NCBI RefSeq assembly: GCF_015560805.1
Contig: NZ_JADMSO010000007.1
Coordinates: forward strand, 62,001 to 126,000
Source: Mediterraneibacter glycyrrhizinilyticus
GTDB lineage: Bacteria; Bacillota; Clostridia; Lachnospirales; Lachnospiraceae
Direction of reading: 5' to 3'
DNA length: 64,000 bases
Shown here in pieces: positions 1 through 7,948 of the stretch. The number at the start of each line of letters is the position of its first letter. Within the stretch, counting starts at the first letter, position 1. The translations under genes were made by a program, and so were the position numbers. The notes beneath the pieces were generated by a model. It saw only the letters and a program-made list of their open reading frames with translations, made no database searches and was not told the DNA's origin.

Positions 1-1
1 G

Positions 2-139
2 ATTCCGGAGCTGATCGAAGAATGTATGCGTCGGCATCGGGTGATCGAGACTCCGACGGTGGAACAGATTCTGGAGACGGAAGCGGAAGTTTACGCGTAT
101 ATAGACGGAAAGGAACAGATCCGGGGGGATCATAATTAA
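2..139 (+). CDS. dxr: 1-deoxy-D-xylulose 5-phosphate reductoisomerase, C-terminal end (partial)
   Basis: The window opens inside an open frame of 45 residues that starts IPELIEECM and ends at TAA 137-139. The helix followed by TPTVEQILETEAEVYAY resembles the C-terminal helical domain of Dxr, where a PT-(L/V)-E-x-I-L segment is usual. Dxr commits DXP to the MEP isoprenoid pathway in the cytoplasm. The next gene, 14 bases on, is rseP, and dxr-rseP is a common bacterial order, which is half of the support. Only the last part is visible, so no catalytic residue can be checked. Confidence 0.72.
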   Translation: MPELIEECMRRHRVIETPTVEQILETEAEVYAYIDGKEQIRGDHN

Positions 140-153
140 AAGGTGGTAGATGC

Positions 154-1191
154 ATGGGTATTGTATTGGCAATTTTGCTGTTTAGCTTGATCATTATCAT
201 TCATGAGCTTGGACATTTTTCACTGGCGAAAGCAAACAAGATCCGCGTGGATGAATTTTCACTTGGCTTGGGACCGACGTTGTTCGGAAAAGTGATCGGC
301 GGGACGAAGTTTTCGTTGAAACTGCTGCCGTTCGGCGGGGCATGTATGATGGGGGAAGACGATGCCGACGATATGTCGGAGGGAAGCTTCAACAGTAAAT
401 CGGTCTGGGCGAGAATGTCAGTGATCGTTGCGGGACCGCTGTTTAACCTGATCCTCGGATGGCTGCTCTGCATGATCATGGTCGGGTGGATCGGATATGC
501 GGCTCCGGTCATAACCGAGGTAAGAGACGGATATGCGGCAAAGGAACAGGGAATCCAAAGCGGGGACGTGATCACGGAAGTGAACGGAGAAAAGGTTCAT
601 CTCTGGGATGAGGTCAGTCTTCATAATCTGACAAATCAGAAAGGTGAGGCGACGGAAATCACTTATCTGCGGGACGGAAAAGAAACAACGGTTACACTGA
701 CACCGCGGCAGCTGGATGGGGATCCTTATCCGATGCTCGGATTTAACGGACCGTCAGAGCGGACGCAGACCGGGATCATCGGCGCGGTGAAGTATGGTGC
801 GTATACGTTAAAATATTGGGTGGATTACACATTTGAATGTCTCAAAATGCTTGTGACCGGTCAGGTCGGAATCCAGCAGATGTCCGGACCGGTGGGGATC
901 GTCACTGTGGTGGATGATGCATATAAGAATTCACTGCCGGGCGGGATCGAAGTGGTGATTTTAAACCTGATGAATATCTGTATCCTCATAACGGCGAACT
1001 TAGGGATCATGAACCTGCTTCCGATACCGGCGCTGGACGGCGGAAGACTTGCATTTCTGATCGTGGAAGCGGTGAGAGGAAAACGGGTCCCGCCGGAAAA
1101 AGAGGGGATGGTACATTTTGCGGGATTTGCCCTGCTGATGGTATTGATGGTTGTTGTGATGTATAACGATATTGTGCGGATCTTTTCATGA
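154..1191 (+). CDS. rseP: Site-2 protease RseP (membrane zinc metalloprotease)
   Basis: Intramembrane protease of the S2P family that cuts membrane-bound regulators such as anti-sigma factors and remnant signal peptides within the bilayer. The zinc site HELGH is at residues 17-21 in the first membrane segment, and the third ligand region NLLPIPALDGG is at 287-297. A single PDZ domain lies between (about 110-195), as is usual for Firmicutes proteins of about 345 residues; Escherichia coli has two. The start has an AAAGGTGG ribosome site just upstream. It follows dxr closely and ends in a terminator that overlaps its stop codon, so it is probably the last gene of that operon. Confidence 0.93.
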   Translation: MGIVLAILLFSLIIIIHELGHFSLAKANKIRVDEFSLGLGPTLFGKVIGGTKFSLKLLPFGGACMMGEDDADDMSEGSFNSKSVWARMSVIVAGPLFNLILGWLLCMIMVGWIGYAAPVITEVRDGYAAKEQGIQSGDVITEVNGEKVHLWDEVSLHNLTNQKGEATEITYLRDGKETTVTLTPRQLDGDPYPMLGFNGPSERTQTGIIGAVKYGAYTLKYWVDYTFECLKMLVTGQVGIQQMSGPVGIVTVVDDAYKNSLPGGIEVVILNLMNICILITANLGIMNLLPIPALDGGRLAFLIVEAVRGKRVPPEKEGMVHFAGFALLMVLMVVVMYNDIVRIFS

Positions 1192-1205
1192 TCCGCACTT
1201 TTTTT
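1174..1205 (+). terminator. Intrinsic terminator overlapping the rseP stop
   Basis: Perfect 9-bp stem GTGCGGATC (1174-1182) / GATCCGCAC (1190-1198) with a 7-base loop, followed by a run of seven T. The stem includes the last codons of rseP. Confidence 0.9.
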
Positions 1206-1254
1206 CTGTTTTCACATACAATAAAGGAAAAGATTTCTCAGAGGATCATGATAG

Positions 1255-2547
1255 ATGAGAAGAAATATACTGCGGGCAATGCAGACGGAAAGCGAGATGC
1301 CGACGGGAGAGAATGCGGTAGATAAAGGAAAGCTGAAAATTTCCGTTACATCAGAGATCACGGCTTATCCGGTGGAGGATGCACTGATCTCGATTTCTTA
1401 TACCGGTGTGCCGGAGAATACGCTGGAGGAAGTGAGAACAGACCGATCCGGAATGACAGAATCAGTGGAACTTTCGACGCCGCCGTTGGAATATAGTCTG
1501 GATCCGGAAAATGTGATTCAGCCATATTCGGAGTACACGCTGAATATCAGCGCGCCCGGATTTGAACCGGTCAGCATCGCGGGAACAGAACTGCTGCCGG
1601 AAGTGACGGCTCTGCAGAATATCCGGCTGCGTCCGGTCGTTCCGGAGACACAGGAACAGGTCTTTGTGATTCCGGCACATACGCTCTACGGCGAATATCC
1701 GCCGAAGATCGCGGAGGATGAGATCAAGCCGATGAACGAATCCGGGGAGATCGTACTGAGCCGGGTCGTGATCCCGGAATATATCGTGGTACATGACGGC
1801 TCGCCGCGGGATTCGACAGCGCAGAATTATTATGTGAAATATAAAGATTACATCAAAAATGTGGCGTCCAGCGAGATTTACGCAACATGGTCGAAAGATG
1901 CGATCCGGGCAAATGTGCTGGCGATCATGTCATTTACGCTGAACCGGGTCTATACGGAGTGGTATCGGAACAAAGGGTATGATTTCACCATAACATCATC
2001 CACCGCATTTGACCATAAGTGGATTCCGGAGCGGAACATTTATGATACGATCTCGGAAGTGGTAGATGAACTTTACGGAAATTATCTCTCACGTCCGAAT
2101 GTGAGGCAGCCGATCCTGACCCAGTACTGTGACGGCAGCCGTGTCCAGTGTCCGGGATGGATGACGCAATGGGGGGCGAAGAGCCTCGGCGATCAGGGAT
2201 ATTCGGCGATCGAGATCTTGCGATATTTTTACGGGGACAATATGTACATCAACACTGCGCCGGAAATCTCGGGGATTCCGTCTTCGTGGCCGGGATATAC
2301 ACTGGAAAATGGTTCCAGCGGTCAGAAAGTGCTTCAGATGCAGGAACAGCTCAATGTGATCGCTGGAGCTTACCCGGCGATCCCGAAAATCCAGGCGGAC
2401 GGAATTTACGGACCGGCGACGGCGGAGGCAGTCCGGACATTTCAGGAGGTGTTCGGACTGCCGCAGACAGGGACGGTTGATTTCCGGACGTGGTATAAAA
2501 TATCGGAGATCTATGTCGGGGTGTCGCGGATCGCGGAGCTGGTATAA
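1255..2547 (+). CDS. SpoIID/LytB-like domain protein with C-terminal peptidoglycan-binding domain
   Basis: A 430-residue protein with three parts: an N-terminal region with a beta-rich carboxypeptidase-regulatory-like fold (about 20-140), a central region like SpoIID/LytB (about 170-345, including NVASSEIYATW and GMTQWGA-type segments, here PGWMTQWGAKSLG), and a C-terminal PG_binding_1 domain (about 350-425, with ADGIYGPATAEAVRTFQ). SpoIID is the lytic transglycosylase of spore engulfment; whether this homologue is active is unknown. No signal peptide or membrane segment is visible, which is odd for a cell-wall protein unless it acts in a spore compartment. A CATACAAT box at 1215-1222 matches the sporulation sigma-E -10 consensus. 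It is a single gene between a terminator and the suf leader. Confidence 0.72.
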   Translation: MRRNILRAMQTESEMPTGENAVDKGKLKISVTSEITAYPVEDALISISYTGVPENTLEEVRTDRSGMTESVELSTPPLEYSLDPENVIQPYSEYTLNISAPGFEPVSIAGTELLPEVTALQNIRLRPVVPETQEQVFVIPAHTLYGEYPPKIAEDEIKPMNESGEIVLSRVVIPEYIVVHDGSPRDSTAQNYYVKYKDYIKNVASSEIYATWSKDAIRANVLAIMSFTLNRVYTEWYRNKGYDFTITSSTAFDHKWIPERNIYDTISEVVDELYGNYLSRPNVRQPILTQYCDGSRVQCPGWMTQWGAKSLGDQGYSAIEILRYFYGDNMYINTAPEISGIPSSWPGYTLENGSSGQKVLQMQEQLNVIAGAYPAIPKIQADGIYGPATAEAVRTFQEVFGLPQTGTVDFRTWYKISEIYVGVSRIAELV

Positions 2548-2645
2548 GAATAGGAGAAGAAAAAGTGGATAGGAGAGAAAAATCTTCTCTGACGGTTGAC
2601 AAAATCCGGCTCTGGTATTACAGTTTTATATAGTATGGTTGGCGG

Positions 2646-2676
2646 ACAGGGGACAATACGATGTGTTGTCCCCTGT
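2646..2676. repeat. Perfect 11-bp inverted repeat in the sufC leader
   Basis: ACAGGGGACAA (2646-2656) and TTGTCCCCTGT (2666-2676) pair perfectly around a 9-base loop, with no T-run after it. It lies about 75 bases before sufC, downstream of a possible TTGACA -35 box (2596-2601). It could be an operator, a leader hairpin, or a solitary REP-like element, since GGGGACA palindromes are common in such elements. I see no second copy here. Confidence 0.6.
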
Positions 2677-2751
2677 ATACTGTTGCCGCGGCCATTGTAC
2701 AATGACGGCATGAAAACCGGACGGTCTGATGCCGGGAAAAGGAAGGAACGA

Positions 2752-3504
2752 ATGATGTTAGAGGTTGAACATTTATCATATGACATCCACGAAGAGGGAC
2801 GGCAGTCGGAGATTCTTTCGGATATCAGCTTTTCGGTTGAAGATGGAGAGATGCTTGTCATCACCGGACCGAACGGCGGCGGAAAATCGACACTCGCCAA
2901 ACTTCTGATGGGAATTTATACGCAGACAGGCGGAACGATCAAGCTGGACGGAAAAGATATTACCGGATTTTCGATCGACGAGCGCGCCAAAGCGGGGATG
3001 GGATTTGCATTCCAGCAACCGCCGCGTTTTAAAGGAATGACAGTCAGACGGCTTCTGCATCTGGCGGCCGGTCGGACGCTTTCGGAGGACGAGTGCTGTA
3101 ATCTTTTAAGCAGCGTCGGACTTTGTGCGAGAGAATATATCGACCGTGAAGCGGATGCGACACTTTCCGGCGGAGAGATGAAACGGATCGAGATCGCAAC
3201 CGTATTGGCTGCACATCATGCGATCTGTATTTTTGACGAGCCGGAGGCAGGGATCGATCTTTGGAGTTTTTCGATGCTTGTAAAGAGATTTGAGCAGATC
3301 CATAAGGAAAAGAAAGAGAGTCTGATTCTGATCTCCCATCAGGAGAGGATCATTCGGATGGCGGATCGGATCATGGTGATCTCAGACGGACAGATCGAAT
3401 CGATCGGAAAAGCAGAAGAGATCATGCCGCAGCTTTTTGGTACGGAAGCGGAAAGCTGTGTATGCAGACAGCAGAAAGGGGGCGATCTTTGTGGAGCTGA
3501 ATAA
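2752..3504 (+). CDS. sufC: Fe-S cluster assembly ATPase SufC (SmsC)
   Basis: ABC-type ATPase of the SUF iron-sulfur scaffold. Walker A GPNGGGKST is at residues 39-47, the signature LSGGE at 138-142, Walker B with FDEPEAGID at 161-169, and a switch histidine in LILISHQE near 200. At 250 residues it has normal SufC length. An in-frame extension back to 2596 is open but unlike any SufC; the ATG at 2752 follows GGAAGGA. It overlaps the next gene, sufB, by 14 bases. There is no sufS, sufU or sufD nearby, which fits the reduced two-gene SUF system known from many anaerobes. Confidence 0.92.
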   Translation: MMLEVEHLSYDIHEEGRQSEILSDISFSVEDGEMLVITGPNGGGKSTLAKLLMGIYTQTGGTIKLDGKDITGFSIDERAKAGMGFAFQQPPRFKGMTVRRLLHLAAGRTLSEDECCNLLSSVGLCAREYIDREADATLSGGEMKRIEIATVLAAHHAICIFDEPEAGIDLWSFSMLVKRFEQIHKEKKESLILISHQERIIRMADRIMVISDGQIESIGKAEEIMPQLFGTEAESCVCRQQKGGDLCGAE

Positions 3505-4411
3505 TGTGACGAATGATGTGCTGAATGTGATCGACTCCTATGGATTTAAACAGGAGGGCGCTTATAATCTGCGGCTGAACGGCATGGCAGTCTGTCATGG
3601 AGACAGTCGGCATATCCAGATCGTAAAGAAAGAGGATCAGCCGGGGATCGACATCCATATCAGCGGAGAAGCGAAGAACGAACAGGTACACATTCCGGTC
3701 GTGATGACGGAAGCAGGAGTGGACGTCGTATACAATGATTTTTATATCGAGGACGGCGCAGACGTGACGATCGTGGCAGGATGCGGTATCCACGGAGAGG
3801 GATGCAGTGAGACGAGACACGACGGAATCCATACGTTTCACGTTGGAAAGAATGCAAATGTAAAATATGTGGAAAATCACTATGCAGACGGAAACGGAAC
3901 AGGGAAAAAAGTATTGAATCCCGTGACAAAGATTTACGTCGGAGAGGGTTCTGTGTTTACGCTGGAGACAACGCAGATCAAAGGTGTCGATTCTACAAAG
4001 CGGGAGAATTATATCGAGCTGGCGGAGAATGCGAAATTAAATGTGACAGAGAAGCTTATGACTCATGAAGCACAGAGCGCCGTTTCTAATATGGATGTCG
4101 TGCTGAAAGGTGAGAATAGTTCTGCGCGTATTATTTCCCGTTCGGTCGCAAAAGGAACGTCTGTGCAGGTATTTCACCCGAGAGCGATCGGTGAGAATCC
4201 GTGTCATGCGCATGTACAGTGTGATTCGATCATCATGGATCAGGCAGAGATCAGTTCCATTCCGGAGATCAACGCGAAGCATGTAGATGCCCAGATCGTG
4301 CATGAAGCGGCAATCGGACGGATCAATGACGAACAGCTGATCAAGCTGCGGACGTTTGGGCTTTCCGAGGAGGAAGCAGAGTCTGTGATCATAGAGAATT
4401 TCCTGAAATAA
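3491..4411 (+). CDS. sufB: SufB/SufD-family Fe-S scaffold protein (SmsB)
   Basis: A 306-residue member of the SufBD beta-helix family (C-terminal RISRSVAKGTSVQVFHPRAIG-type core, around residues 215-235). It is much shorter than the roughly 470-residue SufB of aerobic systems and lacks the long N-terminal domain, as in the minimal SUF-like systems of anaerobes. It would form the scaffold on which the SufC ATPase acts. The best start is GTG 3491, with AAAGGGGGCG eight bases upstream, and it overlaps sufC by 14 bases, which implies translational coupling. A longer frame from 3437 lies inside sufC and lacks a ribosome site. A terminator follows. Confidence 0.88.
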   Translation: MELNNVTNDVLNVIDSYGFKQEGAYNLRLNGMAVCHGDSRHIQIVKKEDQPGIDIHISGEAKNEQVHIPVVMTEAGVDVVYNDFYIEDGADVTIVAGCGIHGEGCSETRHDGIHTFHVGKNANVKYVENHYADGNGTGKKVLNPVTKIYVGEGSVFTLETTQIKGVDSTKRENYIELAENAKLNVTEKLMTHEAQSAVSNMDVVLKGENSSARIISRSVAKGTSVQVFHPRAIGENPCHAHVQCDSIIMDQAEISSIPEINAKHVDAQIVHEAAIGRINDEQLIKLRTFGLSEEEAESVIIENFLK

Positions 4412-4430
4412 ATGTATGATATTCAAGAAT

Positions 4431-4477
4431 CCCCTTGTTTGGACCGGAAAAGCGATCCGGCGGACAAGGGGAATTTT
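4431..4477 (+). terminator. Terminator after sufCB
   Basis: CCCCTTGT (4431-4438) pairs with ACAAGGGG (4464-4471); a smaller CCGG/CCGG hairpin sits inside, and AATTTTT follows. Confidence 0.75.
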
Positions 4478-4496
4478 TGAAAGACAGTGGATACCA

Positions 4497-4537
4497 AAAG
4501 CGAACACTTTTAATACTGGTTTAAAAGTGTTCGCTTT
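4497..4537. repeat. Perfect 17-bp inverted repeat ahead of the aldolase gene
   Basis: AAAGCGAACACTTTTAA (4497-4513) and its exact reverse complement (4521-4537) flank a 7-base loop. No T-run follows on the plus strand. It ends 22 bases before the ATG at 4560 and just before the AAGGAG site, so it may be an operator or leader hairpin for the aldolase operon. Confidence 0.6.
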
Positions 4538-4559
4538 GGACAGATAAGGAGTGAGAAAA

Positions 4560-5600
4560 ATGTTGTCATTTGAAAGTGATTATACAAAAGGCGCACATGT
4601 GCGGATCTTAGAACGGCTTCTTGCCGCCAATGGAGAAACGATGCCCGGATATGGAAGTGATCTTTATTGTGAACAGGCAAAAGAAAAGATAAGAACAGCT
4701 TGTGCATGTCCGGAGGCAGAGATTTATTTTCTTGTCGGCGGTACCCAGACGAATGCTGCGGTGATCGGCACAATGCTTCCGGCATATGCCGGAGTGATCG
4801 CAGCACAGAGCGGTCATGTAAATACACACGAAGCGGGAGCGATCGAGTGCACCGGACACAAGGTGCTGACTTGCCCGTCTCATAACGGCAAATTGGATCC
4901 GGGGGAAGTACGGGCCTATGCAGAACAGTTCTATGCAGATCAGAACCGGGAGCATATGGTGTATCCGGGGATGGTCTATATTTCCCATCCGACAGAATAC
5001 GGTACATTGTATACAAAATCGGAATTGGAAGAACTCTCGGAGATCTGCCGCGAGTACGATATGGTCTTATATGCGGACGGAGCACGGCTTGGCTATGGAT
5101 TGGCAGCGAAGCAGACGGATGTGACGCTTCCGGTATTGGCGAAACTCTGCGACGTTTTTTATATCGGCGGAACAAAGGTGGGCGCGATGTTCGGAGAGGC
5201 GGTTGTATTTACAAAAAGAAATGCGCCGAGACACTTTCTGACGCTGGTCAAACAGAAGGGCGCGCTTCTGGCGAAAGGGTGGCTGTTAGGTCTGCAGTTT
5301 GATACGTTGTTTACCGATGAGCTTTATTGGAAGATCAGCCGCCGTGCGATCGAAACGGCAGAGTTGTTAAAAGAAGTCCTGCGGGAAAATGAACTGCCGT
5401 TCTATCTGGAATCACCGACTAACCAGCAGTTTGTTGTATTGGAAAATGAACAGATGGAGGCGCTGAAACCACATGTGGCATTTAGTTTTTGGGAGAAATT
5501 AGATGAGAAACATACGGTCGTGCGTTTTGCGACGAGCTGGGCGACGACAAAAGAGGAAATCATGGAGCTGGCGGATTTATTGAAAAAAATAAGAGGATAG
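4560..5600 (+). CDS. ltaE: Low-specificity L-threonine aldolase-type PLP enzyme
   Basis: A 346-residue fold-type I PLP enzyme of the beta-eliminating lyase/threonine aldolase family. These cleave L-threonine or L-allo-threonine to glycine and acetaldehyde in the cytoplasm. The aspartate that contacts the PLP ring is in YADGARLG (D173), and the Schiff-base lysine is K206 in FYIGGTKVGAMFGE. The start is ATG 4560, eight bases after AAGGAG; an upstream in-frame GTG at 4551 overlaps that ribosome site and is unlikely. It begins an operon with a HAD phosphatase (4 bases on) and an EamA transporter. Exact substrate is not proven by sequence. Confidence 0.85.
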   Translation: MLSFESDYTKGAHVRILERLLAANGETMPGYGSDLYCEQAKEKIRTACACPEAEIYFLVGGTQTNAAVIGTMLPAYAGVIAAQSGHVNTHEAGAIECTGHKVLTCPSHNGKLDPGEVRAYAEQFYADQNREHMVYPGMVYISHPTEYGTLYTKSELEELSEICREYDMVLYADGARLGYGLAAKQTDVTLPVLAKLCDVFYIGGTKVGAMFGEAVVFTKRNAPRHFLTLVKQKGALLAKGWLLGLQFDTLFTDELYWKISRRAIETAELLKEVLRENELPFYLESPTNQQFVVLENEQMEALKPHVAFSFWEKLDEKHTVVRFATSWATTKEEIMELADLLKKIRG

Positions 5601-5604
5601 AGGA

Positions 5605-6270
5605 ATGATAAAGGGAATCATTTTTGATGTGGACGGCACGCTTTTGAATTCGATGCCGGTATGGGAGAACCTTGGGGAACTATATCTTCGGGCACAGGGG
5701 AAATCTGCGGAAAAAGGGCTGAGGGATATATTGTATACGATGGGAGTCCGTCAGGGGGCAGCGTATCTGAAGACACAATACGGGCTGGATCAGACGATAG
5801 AAGAAGTGATAGAGGGGTTAAATCGGGAGGTGCGGGGATTTTACGAAAAGAAAGTTCCGCTGAAAGAGGGCGTCCGGGAATATTTGGAAAGATTTCGGGA
5901 ATTATCTCTTCCGATGATGCTTGCGACTTCCGGAGATAAAACGAATGTGAGGGCGGCACTTAGCCGTCTGGGGATTTTAAGCTGGTTTGAGGGAATCCTG
6001 ACTTGTCTGGAAATGGGAACCGATAAAAATCATCCCGATGTGTTTTTAGCAGCCGCACTGCAGATGGATCTGGATCCGTCGGAAATTCTGGTGTTTGAAG
6101 ACGCGCTGTATGCGATTCAGACTGCAAAGAGGGCGGGATTTCGAACCGTGGCGGTATACGACAAGGCAAATGACTGTGATCTGGCAAAAATATGGAAACT
6201 GGCGGAGATTTATTTGCCGGAATACACGGAATTTGATATATTTTGGAGGAGGATATCAAGACTATCATGA
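5605..6270 (+). CDS. HAD-superfamily hydrolase, beta-phosphoglucomutase-like
   Basis: A 221-residue cytoplasmic HAD hydrolase with the nucleophile motif DVDGT at residues 9-13, a helical cap, motif II in LATSGDK, a lysine region GTDKNHPDVF and a motif III/IV segment VFEDALYAIQTAK. This arrangement matches subfamily I (beta-phosphoglucomutase or phosphatase) proteins. The substrate cannot be read from sequence. It starts 4 bases after the aldolase stop and shares an ATGA overlap with the EamA gene, so all three are co-translated. Confidence 0.82.
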   Translation: MIKGIIFDVDGTLLNSMPVWENLGELYLRAQGKSAEKGLRDILYTMGVRQGAAYLKTQYGLDQTIEEVIEGLNREVRGFYEKKVPLKEGVREYLERFRELSLPMMLATSGDKTNVRAALSRLGILSWFEGILTCLEMGTDKNHPDVFLAAALQMDLDPSEILVFEDALYAIQTAKRAGFRTVAVYDKANDCDLAKIWKLAEIYLPEYTEFDIFWRRISRLS

Positions 6271-7136
6271 AAAAGAAACAGAAATATATCGGAATCATAT
6301 ACATTATCCTGTCAGCATTTTGCTTTGCGCTGATGTCGATGTTTGTAAGACTTTCCGGAGATCTGCCGGCAATCCAGAAAAGCTTTTTCAGAAATCTGGT
6401 GGCGCTTGTATTTGCAGGGATCATTCTTGCAAAAGAAAAGGTATGGTTTTCCGGAAAGAAAGAGAATGTCAAATATCTTCTGGCACGAGCGACAGCAGGA
6501 ACACTTGGTGTGCTGTGCAATTTTTACGCGGTAGATCATATGATTCTGTCGGATGCGTCGATGCTCAACAAAATGTCTCCGTTTTTTGCGATCATCTTCA
6601 GTTATCTGATCCTGAAAGAAAAAGTACGGTTGCCACAGGCGCTGATCGTTGCAGGGGCGTTTCTCGGAAGTCTGTTGATCATCAAACCGACGGTTGGTAT
6701 CTTTTCCTCTCCGGCGGCACTCGTCGGATTGTTGGGCGGTCTGGGAGCCGGGATCGCTTACACTTATGTGCGCGTACTCGGACAGAAAGGTGAGAAAGGA
6801 CCGTTTGTCGTCTTTGTATTCTCCGCTTTTTCCTGTATCGTAACCTTGCCGTTTTTGATCTTCGATTATCATCCGATGACAGGGATGCAGCTTTTATATC
6901 TGTTGCTTGCGGGCTTGTCGGCAGCAGGCGGACAGTTCAGTATCACAGCGGCATATTTCCACGCACCGGCAAAAGAGATTTCCGTCTATGATTACTCACA
7001 GATCATTTTCTCCGCGATCCTTGCGATCGTTGTGTTCGGACAGATGCCGGATCTGTTCAGCTGGATCGGTTATGTGATCATCTGTTCCATGGCAGTGATC
7101 ATGTTCTTATATAATAAACAGACGGGAAATAGTTGA
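6267..7136 (+). CDS. EamA/DMT-family membrane transporter
   Basis: A 289-residue membrane protein with ten predicted hydrophobic segments arranged as two EamA repeats, typical of drug/metabolite transporters that export amino acids or other small molecules. The ATG at 6267 overlaps the HAD stop (ATGA); an earlier in-frame TTG at 6243 overlaps the GGAGGAGG ribosome site and is unlikely. Its co-transcription with a threonine-aldolase-type enzyme suggests, but does not show, amino-acid export. Confidence 0.85.
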   Translation: MKKKQKYIGIIYIILSAFCFALMSMFVRLSGDLPAIQKSFFRNLVALVFAGIILAKEKVWFSGKKENVKYLLARATAGTLGVLCNFYAVDHMILSDASMLNKMSPFFAIIFSYLILKEKVRLPQALIVAGAFLGSLLIIKPTVGIFSSPAALVGLLGGLGAGIAYTYVRVLGQKGEKGPFVVFVFSAFSCIVTLPFLIFDYHPMTGMQLLYLLLAGLSAAGGQFSITAAYFHAPAKEISVYDYSQIIFSAILAIVVFGQMPDLFSWIGYVIICSMAVIMFLYNKQTGNS

Positions 7137-7183
7137 TTTTAAAATAAATAAATATTAAAAGAAATAAAAATAAATCTTTAGAA

Positions 7184-7888
7184 ATGCGAGAAAACAAAAT
7201 GGAATTTGAACATACGATACGACCGATCGCATATATACAAAATGATTTTAAAGAAAAATTTGGAATCCCACGGCAGAGCGGTCTGGCGGATACGACGGCA
7301 AAGATCGTATTTGAGCCAGAATACCGAAGCCGCGAAGCTGTGCGTGGAATGGAAATGTACTCTCATTTCTGGTTGTTATGGCAGTTCTCGGAATCAGTGA
7401 GGGGCAGCTGGTCTCCGACAGTACGTCCGCCTAGGCTTGGTGGAAATATACGGATGGGTGTGTTTGCGACACGCTCTCCGTTCCGTCCCAACTCCATCGG
7501 GCTTTCCTGCGTCAGGCTGGACCATATAGATCTGGACGGGGAGGATGCTCCGGCTTTGTATGTAAGCGGGGCGGATCTGATGGACGGAACTCCGATCTAT
7601 GACGTTAAACCGTATCTTCCTTATGTGGACAGCCATCCGGAGGCGTTGGGAGGTTTTACAGAATCCACAAAAGAGTACCGGTTGGAAGTGATCGTTCCGG
7701 AACATTTGAGAGCGATGATTTCCGAAACTACTTATCGCGAGCTTTGTGAAGTGTTGGAACAGGACCCGCGTCCATCTTATCAAAAGGATCCTGCCCGGAC
7801 TTATGGGATGCGGTACGGAAAATGGGAAGTGAAATTCAGAGTAGAAAAAAATAGTCTTTTTGTCTGTGAGATTCGGAGCACGGAATAA
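7184..7888 (+). CDS. trmO: tRNA (N6-threonylcarbamoyladenosine-37) methyltransferase TrmO
   Basis: Member of the YaeB/TrmO (UPF0066) family, which methylates t6A37 in certain tRNAs using S-adenosylmethionine. The family signature is visible in PIAYIQNDF near the start, GVFATRSPFRPNSIGLS around residues 88-104, and DLMDGTPIYDVKPYLPY around 130-146, followed by a C-terminal tail. The first ATG (7184) has little ribosome site; an ATG at 7199 (MEFEHTIRPIA) aligns better with relatives and may be the true start. It is monocistronic, ending just before a stem-loop that also covers the next gene's ribosome site. Confidence 0.88.
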   Translation: MRENKMEFEHTIRPIAYIQNDFKEKFGIPRQSGLADTTAKIVFEPEYRSREAVRGMEMYSHFWLLWQFSESVRGSWSPTVRPPRLGGNIRMGVFATRSPFRPNSIGLSCVRLDHIDLDGEDAPALYVSGADLMDGTPIYDVKPYLPYVDSHPEALGGFTESTKEYRLEVIVPEHLRAMISETTYRELCEVLEQDPRPSYQKDPARTYGMRYGKWEVKFRVEKNSLFVCEIRSTE

Positions 7889-7889
7889 G

Positions 7890-7948
7890 AATCTCTCATT
7901 TTGTCAATACTTTTGAAAAAAATGTATCGGCGAAATGAGGGATTTTTT
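7890..7948 (+). promoter_or_regulatory. Stem-loop covering the next ribosome site, U-run up to the ATG
   Basis: AATCTCTCATTT (7890-7901) pairs with AAATGAGGGATT (7933-7944; one wobble) across a 31-base loop, and the T-run continues to the base before the ATG at 7949. The right arm contains the GAGGGA ribosome site. It can act as the trmO terminator, as an RBS-masking leader structure, or both. Confidence 0.6.

Noticed and set aside
2596-2751. N-terminal extension of sufC
   Set aside because: The frame is open, but the translation is unlike SufC, contains the perfect hairpin, and ATG 2752 has a good ribosome site.
6095-6793. 232-codon plus-strand ORF overlapping the HAD and EamA genes
   Set aside because: The translation is rich in Arg and Cys with no recognisable domain and lies within two well-supported genes in other frames.
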